Source of the DNA: Arion vulgaris | Taxonomy: Eukaryota > Mollusca > Gastropoda > Stylommatophora > Arionidae | DNA length: 64,000 nt | NCBI GenBank assembly: GCA_020796225.1 | Contig: CM036758.1 | Coordinates: 25,376,397-25,440,396 of the forward strand | Reading direction: 5' to 3' | In this document: positions 23,905-35,219 of the stretch, piece by piece | Layout of the letters: every line of letters begins with the position of its first letter | Position numbering within the stretch: the stretch's first letter is position 1 | Position numbers and translations under genes: made by a program | The notes under the pieces: model-generated | Told to the model about the DNA's origin: nothing | Databases searched by the model: none | Seen by the model: only the letters and a program-made list of their open reading frames with translations

Positions 23905-24172
23905 GAGAGTGGCGATAGCATAGTGTTTAGTACACTTGCTGTGTAATTATGATGTCCATGGATCAGATTCCTTGATGGAAGTAAAAAATTTTTTTTTGTC
24001 GTACGGCTTGCAGGTCAGCCCATTTTCAAATTGACAACAGAGAAACGCTGGGAGGTAAAGATGGCCAACGTGTTGTTGACCTCATCACTCATCGTGTCAT
24101 TGGTCAAGAAAAATATGGCCTAACACCATATTCTCAATATATCTCACAGTATGAAAACAGGTTCTTTACTTT
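23905..24172 (+). mobile_element. T2 SINE
   Basis: 13-bp TSD with one mismatch, GTAGGTTATTATA (23892-23904) and GTAGGATATTATA (24173-24185). Head GAGAGTGGCGATAGCATAG is tRNA-like; body contains AGGTAAAGATGGCCAACGTG, TTGGTCAAGAAAAATATGG and CCTAACACCATATTCTCAAT. It ends GGTTCTTTACTTT. Confidence 0.82.
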
Positions 24173-24199
24173 GTAGGATATTATATGTGTGTGTTCTAT

Positions 24200-24435
24200 T
24201 GATTATTGGGACGGATTAGCGTTATGCATAAACATTCACCTATTGACTTGGATACAAGAGGATTGTGGCTTCAATCCCACACTTGATGTTCCACGCATGA
24301 GTAATGGAATTGACTCTCCTACCTCCTGCACACTAGAGTCTAGAAAATTGAAGTGACTTCATACTCTAACATTTGAAGCTACTGGAATTTTGTTTATATG
24401 TATGGATTACACAGCGCAGTCACAATTTAATGTAT
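24200..24435 (+). mobile_element. Possible tRNA-headed SINE
   Basis: GGATTAGCGTTATGC resembles an A box and GTGGCTTCAATCCCACAC resembles a B box 50 bp later. No second copy or TSD recognised, so the call is weak. Confidence 0.3.
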
Positions 24436-24859
24436 GCGCTTAATATAATATGATAAACTAGCAGATAACACCTCATATGCTTTTTATAAATAAGGACCAG
24501 ATAGGCCAGTTTCCTAGCACTAAATAGCTAGACATGAACCAGCTAACACAAATACTATTTGCAATAGTAATTTGTGATTTATGAACTAAATAATATCAAT
24601 CTGCAACATTCTCAGGCATAGACAGACTTTTGTGAGACCTCTAAGACTATGCAACTTAAACATATAGAAGACTCAAATAGTATTTATTTTTGATTTATCT
24701 GTGAAAGATGTCTAAAATATTTCACATATTTTTAGAATGATTTAACCATGTCTCATGATGTATAGACCAGGGATTAGCAACCTTCTTTGAACACAGTCAT
24801 TCTGGAAGAGTCACCAGATTAGAACATTAACAAGAAATGACAAGATAATTTTTCATCTG

Positions 24860-25085
24860 TAGGTTAGATAATCTGAAGACTGGTCATACAGTTCTCTAAT
24901 CGTGTCTCTCCACTGTATCTCTAGTAATCAATCAGTTAGGCAATACCAGAAATGTGGTTAGAATCATTTGATCATGTCTCTCCACTGTACCCTGCCCTCA
25001 GTTATTCTATTTCTTCTCCTTATGTTAGAAATATCAAAATGGTGTTGGAATCATCTGATTTTGCTTCTCCACTGTACCCTGCAAT
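24860..25085. repeat. About 95-bp degenerate repeat, same family as 10110-10335
   Basis: Two to three units with GTTAGATAATCTGAAGACTGG, TCATGTCTCTCCACTGTACC and CTGC. Confidence 0.6.
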
Positions 25086-25109
25086 TAGTAGCTGTTTTTT
25101 ACTCTGTAT

Positions 25110-25590
25110 TGGGAGCACTGTACCATGAACACTAAAATAGCATTGTTCAACACAATCTTTCAACATTTTGCTATCAGTGTCAAACCTGGACACTGACATC
25201 AAACGATAGAAGAAAACTAGTCACGACAGAGATGAAGTTTCTACGCAGAAAGCTTGGAGTATCAAGAAAAGACCGGATTAGATATGAAGACATCAGGAAA
25301 AAGTGAGTACAACATCAGTACTGAACTTCATCAAGAAAAACAAATTAAATGGTTCAGCTACATAAGTAGATTACCAACATACTGTGTGCCTCAAAGAGCA
25401 ATGTTAATCCAATACAGTGGGTACAAAGCAAAAGGCTGTCCACACAAAGGGTGGACTTCAGAGATAACAGAGGCGATGAGAAACACTGTGTATGAAGCGC
25501 ATGTTCTAGAAATCTCTTCTTATCTTGACACTGTGAGACAAAATAGGATTAGAGTAAAGGAAATGGACTGTCTATATCTTCACTAGTAGA
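25110..25590 (+). mobile_element. LINE B 3' fragment
   Basis: Matches 53925-54375: CACAATCTTTCAACATTTTG, TGTCAAACCTGGACACTGAC, ACGACAGAGATGAAG, GACCGG.TTAGA, then the end GTGAGACAAAATAGGATTAGAG. A frame (25254-25586) remains partly open. Truncated at the 5' side. Confidence 0.8.
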
Positions 25591-26234
25591 ATAGTGTAGG
25601 TACAAACAGGACTTCTACTAATTTTCCCTTTGTTTGCATAGTAACCATATTGTGTTTCAGGATTGGTGCTACTTGGTAGTTGAGATGTTGTTTACAATTT
25701 GGATTCTGATTTCTCTCTCTAATCTGCCATCCCATTATTTGTAAAGATACTTTATAGGTATTTGAATTCTTTCACATGTACTTGCGTTAGCATCTTTTCA
25801 TTAATAGTAATGTTACACTGCAGTGGTGTTTGGTTTATTGACAATATTTCTGTCTTTCTGTGTTAATTTCCACGTTATATTTCATACAGGCTCTTAATTA
25901 CTCAACACTAAATAACCAAATAAAGAAATTATACAGAGCAGTAATTATTGAAATTTGCAGCTCAAGACTATGCAGCATAATCCTATAATGTTGACAAGAG
26001 ATATTTGCCACATATTATTGTCTTTCTATTAACAAGAATTTTTTCACTGCCAATATATTTTGGACATGTTTTGTTTACAAAAACTGTTCATGGCATCACT
26101 GAGAATCTCATTGGATCTAACAGTAATCTCCTATCTCTTTGTGCTATTTTACTTGTATTCACATTTGACACTGTATAGTTATTTATATGTACTTAATTTA
26201 AAAAAAAAAATAATTTGTTTGTTTGCAATCCTTG
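25591..26234. other. Intergenic, nothing recognised
   Basis: AT-rich sequence without supported features. Confidence 0.5.
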
Positions 26235-26420
26235 GTGGAACATCTGTCCGAATTTATTAGAGTGAGGGCTACCATGCAGGAGACACAGGTTCAATCCCTG
26301 GTACGGCCAAGATTTTTGTGTTGGGACCATAAAGAAAAACCTGAACAGTTTCGCTGTGACTGCAATGCTGTCATTAAATTCTGTGGTGGTATTACAAGCA
26401 GTAACAACAGTTTTTGTTGT
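26235..26420 (+). mobile_element. tRNA-headed SINE T4
   Basis: ATTAGAGTGAGGGCTACCAT (A-box region) and GGTTCAATCCCTGG (good B box) about 30 bp apart, followed by non-tRNA sequence and a TTG-rich end (AACAGTTTTTGTTGTTTTG). Second copy and TSD not seen. Confidence 0.5.
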
Positions 26421-27079
26421 TTTGTTTTTAATGGAGTATAAGTTTGCATTATTGTTTCTTGTGACAATTATTGTAGCTTGTTGTTTCAACTACCTACAAG
26501 ATTTGTGTTTCCTGGTAGTATATTGAAGATTATAGGTTTCTAGAGCCTTCTTTTAAATTCCAGTAAGCTGACTGATTGTAGCATTGTATGCAATGCCACA
26601 AGCTAGGCAGCTTTTACTCCAGAAGGGACTTGGTCACAACTCTCTTACAGCCTTTAAGGCATGCTGATGATGAAAGAGTTGATTCTTTCCCAGCAAACAA
26701 GCTTCACATCATGGATCATGTTAGCACTTGTCTTGTTAATCAGATAAGTTTCTTACCAAGACAACCCACAAGGAGATGAAGCAAAATGATATTAGTTAAT
26801 TTTTCAAAGACATGTTTATTGATACCTTTAAGTGTATATATTGTATTTACTTGTAGTTCATTTATTTCAGATTTGCACTATTTTTTTTTATTGTTCATGC
26901 TTTGGGTATGCCTTTTGTTTTTTTTAAACACAAGATAGAATGTTTATATGGACTCAACTTTACAAACTTTACAGTAATTACCTTTGTTATAGCATATTCC
27001 AGCTTACAGGTCCCTAGGGTTCAAAAGATCCAAGCGTGATGGATTGACTTCATTGTACTGGGTTTCCCCATATGGCTCC

Positions 27080-27660
27080 GTCCCTGTCGGCAGAGAAGGC
27101 ATAAGGCATGCCAATGCCGAGAGCATTGCACATGGAGATCACCGCTGCCTCCAGGGCTCTGTCATGGGTGGCTGAGCAACAGGGTACCCATACGATCATC
27201 ATATCAGACTCGATGAGTATGCTTCAACTGATTGCATCTGGAAGTATGCGGGTGGAATGGGTGAACAGCATTCGGAGATCACATCTCAAGAAAATGACTT
27301 GGCTGTACACGCCTGGACATGCTGGAGTGCGGGGTAACGAGCGTGCTGACTCTCTTGCAAACAGTGCCCGACTCAAGTGGGCAGAAGCATGGACAGAGCC
27401 GATATCATCAATGCGGTACGCTCTCAATTGTGTGACATGGGCGGGTCTCAGACACTGGAACGAGTTCGAGAATTAGGCGTAAGTTTGGACATGCCAGACA
27501 GTGTCGTCTTCGTGTAGAGAGAGAAGATATAGTAATCAACTTCTCATGGGTACTGTGAGCAAATGGACTTTGGGATGGCTGCTGCAACGGAGGACAGAGC
27601 ACGAATGGGAATGCCCAATGTGCCATGACGTCGATCGCATAACATAACATAACATAACAT
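27080..27660 (+). mobile_element. LINE A2: RNase H and 3' end
   Basis: Open frame 27108-27476 holds RNase H from the Glu motif on: MEITAASRALSW, IIISDSMSMLQLI, GHAGVRGNERADSLA. It is followed by the ORF2 terminus with WECPMCHDVD (Cys/His-type end, about 27610) and a tail of four to five TAACA units. 5'-truncated before YTDGS. The 3' 270 bp match 3713-3990. Confidence 0.88.
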
Positions 27661-27689
27661 TGCACAAAGTACGAATTCCGTAGCTCCAA

Positions 27690-27800
27690 CAATCATAGGG
27701 ATCTCATGAAAAAATTGCACATGCCTTAGCCTGAATACAAACCCACAACCTTCAGTATGACAGGCAAACAACTTCACCACGGAGACTCTAAGAGGTTCCT
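27690..27800 (-). mobile_element. tRNA-like SINE head
   Basis: Reverse complement has CGTGGTGAAGTTGTTTGCCT and GAAGGTTGTGGGTTTGTATTC, an A-box/B-box-like pair with tRNA-like spacing. Degenerate B box; no acceptor stem. Confidence 0.4.
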
Positions 27801-27809
27801 AGGGAGAAC

Positions 27810-30185
27810 TACAAGAGTCTAAAGATAGGAAAGGGTTGGGGGGTCAAGCATGTCTCTCAATTTTGGGAATATGGGTTTGAGTTGTGTCACGGTTCAGTTT
27901 TTGTTTTACTTTACAGATGTAACATTTAAGACATATGGACAGTATGGAAAAGTTACAATGTTACTTATGTCTACAAATTCTCTTTCCCCCATCTTATATG
28001 CGCATAAATTGTAGATCACTGTACTATTTATGCAAGCATGTTTTAAACTTTCATCTTAAGTTATTCAACTTTTTGGGGGGAGTTTTACTTTTGTCTTGAG
28101 TTGCTATACTCTTGTCTTCTGTTGTTAATCTTTTGGCCAGTTATATTCCAAGTTTATAAACTCAGTAGACGACACATTGTGTTGCAGTTGATTGTTGAGT
28201 GCCGCGAGTTGAGTGCCGCATAGAGGAAAGTTTTAGTTACATTTTAAAGCAACATTTTTTCTATCAATCTATTTGAAAAAAGACATAATTTTTCAGTAAA
28301 TCATTGGTACTCGTTTTTGAATTTGAAGCTATAACAATCAACTGAGAACTTTGAATGTTTAAATAATACATTTTGTTTTCAAACACAACAGCTGTCATAT
28401 TTCTATTTTTTGCCCTTGAAGTAATGTCTTCTTCCTCTACATGACAGAAGGTAAGATGTTTGGTTATACAGGCATTGTATCTTATTCAGTAATGAATACT
28501 AACAGACAGAGATATAGATGACAAATGGTTCTAATTCAGAAAGTTGTTTATTGAATGAAATATTATTGGAAAAAATATGAACAGATGAAACTGAGAAGTC
28601 TCATTCCCTTCAATGCATAAATTCACATTTAAATATTTTTTGAATCTATTGAAACTTTTTTGTATTATGTCAATAAATATGGAAACACAATGAGAAGAGT
28701 TGTATTTCAACTACGAAAGTAGTGTTGGATACATTCAAAATATGCATCAAAGGGTAAATATATTTTTAAATTGTATATTTTTTAACAACCTAAAATTTAT
28801 TATGTGTACCATTTTGATTGTTTACACATCAGTTAGCATTATACGCACATATTGCAGCAATTTCTGCACAGTTTAGGTATAGCAAACTTGCTACATTTAC
28901 AAACAAAAATAATAAATTTACAAGAAAATTTGTTACAGCTGCCATCAGTAAGATTTGACACTTCAATAAAAGTAACTTGTTAACAAAGTGATTTTTAAGG
29001 TGTGTCTACTGAGAGTTTATTTGTTGAATTGTTTATATTTGCTATATCAGATCTGAACATAGATAAGTTTTACTCAATCATTTTATGCTTTCATTTTGTA
29101 TTGATATGATGATATGTTGTTTGTCACAATCTTGATCAATGTTAGTCTGTCTTTCCAGTTGTATTGATACATCTTGTTAAAACTATCAATATTTAGCAGT
29201 GATTATTTCTGAGTAATATTCAATAATAATAATATAATAACTGCTTCTTCTGTGATCACGTCAGTTGGTCATGAAAGATCTTCAGGTTTGTCATGAATAT
29301 AAAGTTCACAATTTTGTTCAGGTCCAAACTAAACATTTGTGTAGGTGAGATCGAGTTCCTAGTCTTATTGGAAATAATGATAAAATGTACTTTTATGTTT
29401 ACGTGGAGCACATACAAGAATCCTTGGGAGTGTAAAATTGATAAGAGTAATCTGGTAAATGGCTGTCTGGGCAAACATTTGTGATAACATTGAAATAAAA
29501 CTCCTACAAATGTTCACCATCCTTAAATTTACATTTGTGACCCATACCGGTGTTATAGAGCGGATGTACCCTCACTGAGATCGTCCTGTGTAAGTAAGAG
29601 ATAGGAACCCATATGGTTAAATCACAATCATATAATGATGAATATCAAACAATCAGTTGAATGATTTCATTCGTCATAGAGACCCCCGACTGTTATGTGA
29701 AAAAACATTTAAAGGCATGTCTTGTTAACATAATCCACAACAGCAGATGTAGTCAGAGAATACAGAGTTAATATACAGAAGCTATTTACCAGTAGCCTGA
29801 ATTGAAGAAAGACTTCTCTATGGTAACACACCTGAAGATCTAGCATGACTACAAACTACCTGAACTCAGAAATAGACATGCATAACAAAAGATGCACTAT
29901 ATTACTGTACATCTGTTCTAATAAATTCTGTCATTTATTGTCTATTTTATGTATAGCTGTTCTAGATTTCACAATTTTTCTTTTTTTGTTATCAAACACA
30001 TTTAATTGTTACAAATTGTGAACTATTAAATATTCTTTACTTTCTCACGCCAGTATACATTTGTTGTTGTGTGTTCTGGTTACAAGAGAGATTTGATAGC
30101 AAACTGATTAGTACTTTTTTCCCAGAAAATAATCTCAGTTTGATCTTCAGTTCAAGTAGAATTTTTCCAACTATAGAACAGTTTG
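27810..30185. other. 2.4 kb AT-rich intergenic stretch, nothing recognised
   Basis: No repeat family, tandem array or convincing coding exon seen on either strand. The largest element-poor block between the two genes. A local duplicate GTTGAGTGCCGCGAGTTGAG (28193-28215) is the only small feature noticed. Confidence 0.55.
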
Positions 30186-30189
30186 TACC

Positions 30190-30275
30190 AGGAAACAGGA
30201 AGTAAAGGTAACTGACGTGATGTTGACCACATTCTGATTGTCTGCTGTTGGTCAAACAAACATGACCTAACAACC
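30190..30275 (+). mobile_element. T2 SINE 3' fragment
   Basis: AAGTAAAGGTAACTGACGTG, TGATGTTGACCACA, TTGGTCAAACAAACATGACC match T2 copies at 23905 and 42234. It carries the target site for the LINE C insertion that follows. Confidence 0.65.
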
Positions 30276-30289
30276 TATTCTACAATATA

Positions 30290-30468
30290 ATAATAATAAT
30301 TCCTCTTGTACCGTTATACGTTACATAGGGCCTGCAAGTAATTTCTCCATACCGCTCTATCCTGGGCAACTCGCTCAATCTCCTCCATGGAACTGAGACC
30401 CGATATTTCCTGCCTCTCTCAGCAAAGTTTGCTTCAGGGTCTCCTTAGGTCGACCTCTCTTTCTTGTA
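30290..30468 (-). mobile_element. LINE C, short 5'-truncated insertion
   Basis: Perfect 14-bp TSD TATTCTACAATATA (30276-30289, 30469-30482). In element orientation it encodes a remnant of the end of ORF2 and finishes GGTACAAGAGGAATTATTATT, i.e. an (ATT)n tail. Matches 32274-32587 and 60230-60430. Confidence 0.92.
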
Positions 30469-30484
30469 TATTCTACAATATACC

Positions 30485-30680
30485 ACATGAAATTTACTTT
30501 TTTCCAGTTCCCATGTTATGAATTCAGGCATAGTCATGACACACAATATGGCTGATTTTGCATGAAGGTTTGCTTTCCTTATCACTAGTATCCCTCGCCA
30601 TTCAAGCAAGCTTTACTCTGACTGTAAAGGTATTTGTAATTTAGATCTTCATGTAAAGGATCAGGGTTTCCTGTAGCCCA
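30485..30680 (-). mobile_element. Fragment related to the element at 36510-36740
   Basis: Shares TGAATTCA.GCA, GGCTGATTTTGCATGAA, TGCTTTCCTTAT.A.TAGT and CC.TGCCAT.CA with 36640-36740. Likely an extended T2-type element. Ends unclear. Confidence 0.45.
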
Positions 30681-30890
30681 CCCGCGTATCGTGTGCACAG
30701 GAAGAATTTTGTTGGCCAAAGCTGGTCTTGAACCACAGAATATCCATGGAATGTGGTCACTCTAGTGGAGTGTGTTATCAACTTCGCTATCGATGACCCC
30801 ACTTGATGTCAGATAACTAGAAGTAATGGCAAAATGAACACCTTAGCAACTGAAAATCTTTTGTGAGATGAAGTGTTGGAGAAAGGCCAT

Positions 30891-31130
30891 CTCCTTCTTC
30901 TTTGCATTTGTTCTTTACAACCAATTTTAATCACACTTTGTGATATGTTTGATCTTTGCCAAGAACGTGTATACGTTGCACATTGGTTTGGTAGGTCCCT
31001 AAATGCACAGACTTCTACACGTTTAGGACACGTGCATCCGATTTCAGCCAAACCTCTTACGACATGCGGGGCAGGTGACAGTGGTTCTATTCTTTACATC
31101 CCAAATTTGGGCCCCGGTAACCACTCGGGC
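30891..31130 (-). mobile_element. SINE-like element S1
   Basis: Perfect 13-bp TSD GGAGAAAGGCCAT (30878-30890, 31131-31143). Full S1 in reverse: head CGCCCGAGTGGTTACCGGGG at 31130, core shortened (the GTCGTAAGAGGCGAC hairpin has lost bases near 31055), S1 body, and tail GAAGAAGGAG. Confidence 0.9.
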
Positions 31131-31322
31131 GGAGAAAGGCCATAAATGTTACAAGAAGAAAAAGAATGAGAAGTATAGACTCTAAGCTGTAAGAAAGGCA
31201 GATCAAAGTGTGAGAGATGATCCGATCTCCCCAACATCTTTACCAGTGTATAACAACTTATCCCACCTGTTTAGTGTTCTTTCCTTTCTCCAATCCTGTT
31301 TTGACTCACAGTGTCAGGATAA

Positions 31323-31808
31323 TTTCTTCGTTCTCACTAGATTGGGATTTCGGTTTCTCTAATAAAGGCAGCCATCTGCCTCAGATTATCAGCCACGGTA
31401 TAAAGTTTTTCTTGAACGCTAGTGTAAGTGGGCCACCTCTTTCTTCTCAAGTCTGCACACTGGGGGCAGTTCTGTAGGATATAATTCCTATGATTTCTGC
31501 TTCCCTGTTTGTGCCAACCTCTTCCAGCAGTAAGTTTTGGCCACCCCCGTGATGGTAGGTCTAACATTCTTACTGTGTGGCTAAATCTCAGAGGCAGATT
31601 TGCGGCCGTAGAATCCGTTATCCCATTCCTCATTGTGAGGGTCGGTGCATCCGTTTTCTGCAAGCATTTGTTTCAGGTTAGTATTCCCTAGCGGACACCT
31701 GCATCCGATTTCAGCCAAACCTCCTTAGTCGCCTCTTACAACATGCGTGGCAGGTAACAGTGGTTCTATTCTTTACACCCCAAATTTGGGCCCGGTAACC
31801 ACTCGGGC
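31323..31808 (-). mobile_element. SINE-like element S2 inside LINE B
   Basis: TSD AGTG(T/C)CAGGATAA (31310-31322, 31809-31821; one mismatch) lies in LINE B sequence. The S2 body frame is open to its stop (108 codons from 31663 to 31337), ending FIRETEIPI. Confidence 0.9.
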
Positions 31809-32034
31809 AGTGCCAGGATAAGAAGAGATTTCTAGAATGAGCCAGTGTGTGCACTTCATAAATAGTGTCTTTCGTCACTTCTGTTATCTTGAGGTTCACC
31901 TTTTGCATGGCAGGCCTTTTGCTTTGTATCCATTGTATCGGAACAACATTGCTCTTTGAGGTGCACTGTCCATTGGTAATCTGCTTATGTGGCCGAACCA
32001 TCTAATTTGCTATTTCTCGATGAAGTTCAGTCTA

Positions 32035-32264
32035 TTCCCAGGTGGAAGATGTAGTTGGCTGTCCACTCTTGCGGTTAAGCGTAGGGATGGGAGCTTTAAT
32101 TTGCGTTCTAGGGCTAGATGAGTTGCCCTTGTTGTGTTATATCCGTGTTTATGTAGTGTGGACTTTATATTGTCTATCCATCTTTTTCTTGGTCTTCCCT
32201 TAGCTCTAGTACCCGATCTCTTTTATTGTATGCTGTTATTGGTGGTTGGTTGCATTTCATTTTC
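32035..32264 (-). mobile_element. LINE X 3' fragment inside LINE B
   Basis: Reverse complement encodes GRPRKRWIDNIKSTLHKHGY then THLALERKLKLPSLRLTARV, an RTE-like ORF2 end. Sits between LINE B halves, flanked by TTCAGT on both outer sides (possible short TSD), and is itself followed by LINE C. Confidence 0.6.
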
Positions 32265-32273
32265 ATTAAATGT

Positions 32274-32587
32274 GATGAAATCAGAGACATGTCTGGTCAA
32301 CCACTAGTGACAACTGTTATAAGAGAAGATGGAGATATGTTGGGCACACCTTGAGGAGAAATGATCAACGAATATCAAAGCAGGCATTGAAGTGGGATGC
32401 AAAGGGTTCCAGAAAGAGAGGTCGACCTAAGGAGACCCTGAACGAACTTTGCTGAGAGAGGCAGGAAATATCGGTCTCAGTTCCATGGAGGAGATTGAGC
32501 GAGTTGCCCAGGATAGAGCGGTATGGAGAAATTGGTTGCAGGCCCTATGTAACGTATAACTGTACGAGAGGAATTATTATTATTATT
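32274..32587 (+). mobile_element. LINE C 3' fragment
   Basis: TSD ATTAAATGT (32265-32273, 32588-32596). Begins GATGAAATCAGAGACATGTC and encodes RRW.YVGHTLR..., with GRPKETLN-type end; finishes GAGGAATTATTATTATT. Same family as 30290 and 59700. Confidence 0.88.
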
Positions 32588-32814
32588 ATTAAATGTAATT
32601 CAGTACTGATGTTTTACCCACTTTTTTCCTGAGGTCTTCATTTCTCAACCGGTCTCTACTTGTTACCCCCCATCATTCTGCGTAGACACTTCGTAGACTG
32701 TTTGGTGTTGATTAATCAAATGTCCTGTGCCTCTAACAAAGAAGTTTTAATGTCAGGCAGTTCCACTCCCATCTCTTTCACTCTAGATAAGAATGCAGAA
32801 TTATAAATGTTTTC

Positions 32815-32995
32815 TACTTCGCGATCACCGCTTAGACTGATATACCAGATTTCCCCATAAGTCTCATTCATGTGGAAATCTGATTCATGCAGCCTTAGCA
32901 TTGGTGTGGTTTGTACAACACATTTTCAGCACCATCCGGGTTTGCTCTCCGCCAGCCTTTGGCTGTTCCCAGCCGACCTGCAAAGCAGCAGGTTG
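32815..32995 (-). mobile_element. F SINE, short copy
   Basis: 10-bp TSD AAATGTTTTC (32805-32814, 32996-33005). In element orientation: CAACCTGCTGCTTTGCAGG, GGCTGGGAACAGCCAAAGGC, then GGGGAAATCTGGTATATCAG and TCTAAGCGGTGATCGCG at the 3' end. Lacks about 50 bp present in the 45135 copy. Confidence 0.85.
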
Positions 32996-33204
32996 AAATG
33001 TTTTCAAAGACACCTATGCGAACTACCACATTTATGCTATCTGCACTGTCCATGAACTGTCCTTCCTCGATCACTGCTGTGGACCACAGATGATATTGCA
33101 ATAAATACACATACACTCTGATTGTCTTGAATCCCTTAGCCATTAAGGTATACCATTTACCACAGAATCACCATCGTTTTGACCTCTGTATTTACTATTG
33201 CAGC

Positions 33205-33440
33205 AATTTTGTTAATCTTGGTTATTGGTTACTAAACTAATGTCATTACACTCCGGGCAGACCCATAGGTGCTCAATCTTCCCCAACAGATATCAAAGAG
33301 TATGCACACTGATGGTTCTCGTGGCTCACTAGTTAAACATACTCCTCACTCTGCCTCTCAGGCATCCACTTCTACTTGTACAATGGGTAACTCCAAACTG
33401 CTTAAATCACTAGATCGATTTAACATATATTTTTTAATCT
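33205..33440 (-). mobile_element. LINE A1 3' end, truncated
   Basis: Reverse complement of 5650-5868: TTGGTTATTGGTTACTAAAC at the 3' terminus, CCGGGCAGACCCATAGGTGC, GATGGTTCTCGTGGCTCAC, GGCATCCACTTCTACTTG. Confidence 0.85.
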
Positions 33441-33647
33441 GATGAAATTGAAGCTCAATCAAATATTAATTTGTTGCTACAACAGTAGAAAATCTGGTCT
33501 ATAAGCATGAGGAAGACCTTGGTCTTCTTGAGGATGATGGACAAACATAATGAAATACTAAGACAACATTGGCTCTCAACAATGAGAACATAAGCTTCTA
33601 ACAACGTTTAACAACACAATTTGATATACAAGACAAGCATAACATAC

Positions 33648-33900
33648 ATAATTCTTCGAATGCTCCATATCAACCACTTGTTAAACGACTCTTTGTGATT
33701 TGTATGTGATCTGAGCTTAAGAGCAATTGAATGTTGTGCCAGTTATGCGCCTACAAGTAGGCCAGCACATCTGATTTCTGCGATGCTTTTATTTACTAGG
33801 GTATCTTCCCTAGGTCCTACATCAGTTGCCTCTTATGACATGCCTTGTAGGTAGCATTGGTACTATTCTTTGCCTCTCTTGGGCCCCGCACCACAAAAGC
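33648..33900 (-). mobile_element. SINE-like element S3
   Basis: S3 in reverse: tail TTCTTCGAATGCTCCATATC, GTTGTGCCAGTTATGCGCC, TACAAGTAGGCCAGCACATC, GTTGCCTCTTATGACATGCC, TACTATTCTTTGCCTCTCTT, ending at the head GGGCCCCGCACCACA. Confidence 0.82.
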
Positions 33901-34396
33901 ATAACGTACATACAGATGCACACATATGACAGCATAAATTTCACAAGCCATAACTCCTTATACCATGAAGACAATATAAATGTAATTCACATACTGCAAT
34001 CCAAATGTCTCACTTGATCACAACATGCCAGGTAAATTACAAGTACTAAAGTCAAATTTTACAGATAATTTGTCATGCAATAAAACACTATATCAAGGAC
34101 AAAATGACATAATGCATTTTGTTCCTGGTTGAACATGCTCTTTAATCTCCAGCTGTACTACTAGTTTTGTTCTATTCCACAAATCTGTATTTTTCCCCCT
34201 TTCTTTTGTTTGCTTGAACTATTGTCTATCTATTCAATGTTGTCTCTTTTAAAAACTTCACTATCTTTTGTAGCTCCACAGAGGTGTCAGTGCTGTTTTC
34301 TTTCCATTCACTAAAAGAGGCACGAATGATAACTTGTTCTAATTGACTCATAATTTGGTAATTGTCCTGAGTTAGTATTGGCAAACTTCTGATTGA
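33901..34396. other. Intergenic, nothing recognised
   Basis: AT-rich; no feature supported. Confidence 0.5.
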
Positions 34397-34705
34397 TTTA
34401 ATCATCCTTTTTCTTGTGATGACATGTTCTGTATCTGTTATTACTTCTCTTCACAATATGAAGACCACTGAGACATCTGTTTGTAAAATATTGCAGTCTG
34501 ACATCTTTGAGACAGGTTATCTTCCCCCACAATGCTGTTCCCTAGACACATTTAATCATCCTTTTTCTTGTGATAACATGTTCTGTATCTGTTATTACTT
34601 CTCTTCAAAATATGAAGACCACTGAGACATCTGTTTGTAAAATATTGCAGTCTGACATCTTTGAGACAGGTTACCTTCCCCCACAATGCTGTTCCTTAGA
34701 CACAT
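34397..34705. repeat. 154-bp tandem duplication
   Basis: Two direct copies starting TTTAATCATCCTTTTTCTTG at 34397 and 34551, nearly identical through GCTGTTCC(C/T)TAGACACA. Confidence 0.95.
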
Positions 34706-34913
34706 TTTGTTACTGTGATTTGTATTCTATGATCATTATTCATTTTAGACTAGGATTTTAGATTATCTGATATAGTCTGCTGCCCGTTTCATGATTTTAA
34801 TTCCACCGAACAGTTTTTTCTTTAAAGATGCTAGGTGTAGGCCACACTATTTTCCTCAGGTCTGCCTGCCTGCAGCTGAAAGTTTTGAAGGACAAAGTTC
34901 TTCCATCGTGTCT

Positions 34914-35165
34914 GATAGTTCACAGTGACAATGTCTAGAGAAGTTAAGTAAAGGAACCCTATTTATACCACACGGTATATAGGTTAATACAGTGTTAAGT
35001 CTGTATTCTTCATTGACCGTTGGCACATGATAGGTGATGTGGTCAACATCATGCTGGCCGCTTTTATTTCCAAGTACTTTTCCTGGTACCCAATTGAGGC
35101 TGGGTCGAAATGAGGCGAAAAATTCCATGCCCTCTGTGGAATGAACCTGGGCCACTAGCCTAAGC
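34914..35165 (-). mobile_element. T2 SINE
   Basis: Reverse of T2: GTAAAGGAACCCTATTTATA, CAGTGTTAAGTCTGTATTC, ATTGACCGTTGGCACATGA, GTGATGTGGTCAACATCATG, ACTTTTCCTGGTACCCAATT, GAGGCTGGGTCGA, AAAATTCCATG. Head degraded. Confidence 0.75.
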
Positions 35166-35219
35166 AGCAAGTTTAAGGTTAGAAAAGCCTATCTGAATTT
35201 GGTGTATAAGTAAAGTCTC

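Larger units (their letters stand above)
31270..32700 (-). mobile_element. LINE B copy broken by nested insertions
   Basis: LINE B 3' end at 31280-31322 (CCAATCCTGTTTTGACTCACA), continuing 31822-32034 (to GATGAAGTTCAGT) and again from about 32597 (AATTCAGTACTGATGTTTTAC) to about 32700 (ATTCTGCGTAGACACTTCGTAG). The pieces are collinear with 53990-54375. The gaps are S2 (31323-31808) and a LINE X/LINE C pair (32035-32587). Confidence 0.82.

Noticed and set aside
32716..32901. 61-codon - strand frame ([11 protein letters not shown]...)
   Set aside because: Mostly the F SINE 3' end reading into flanking sequence.
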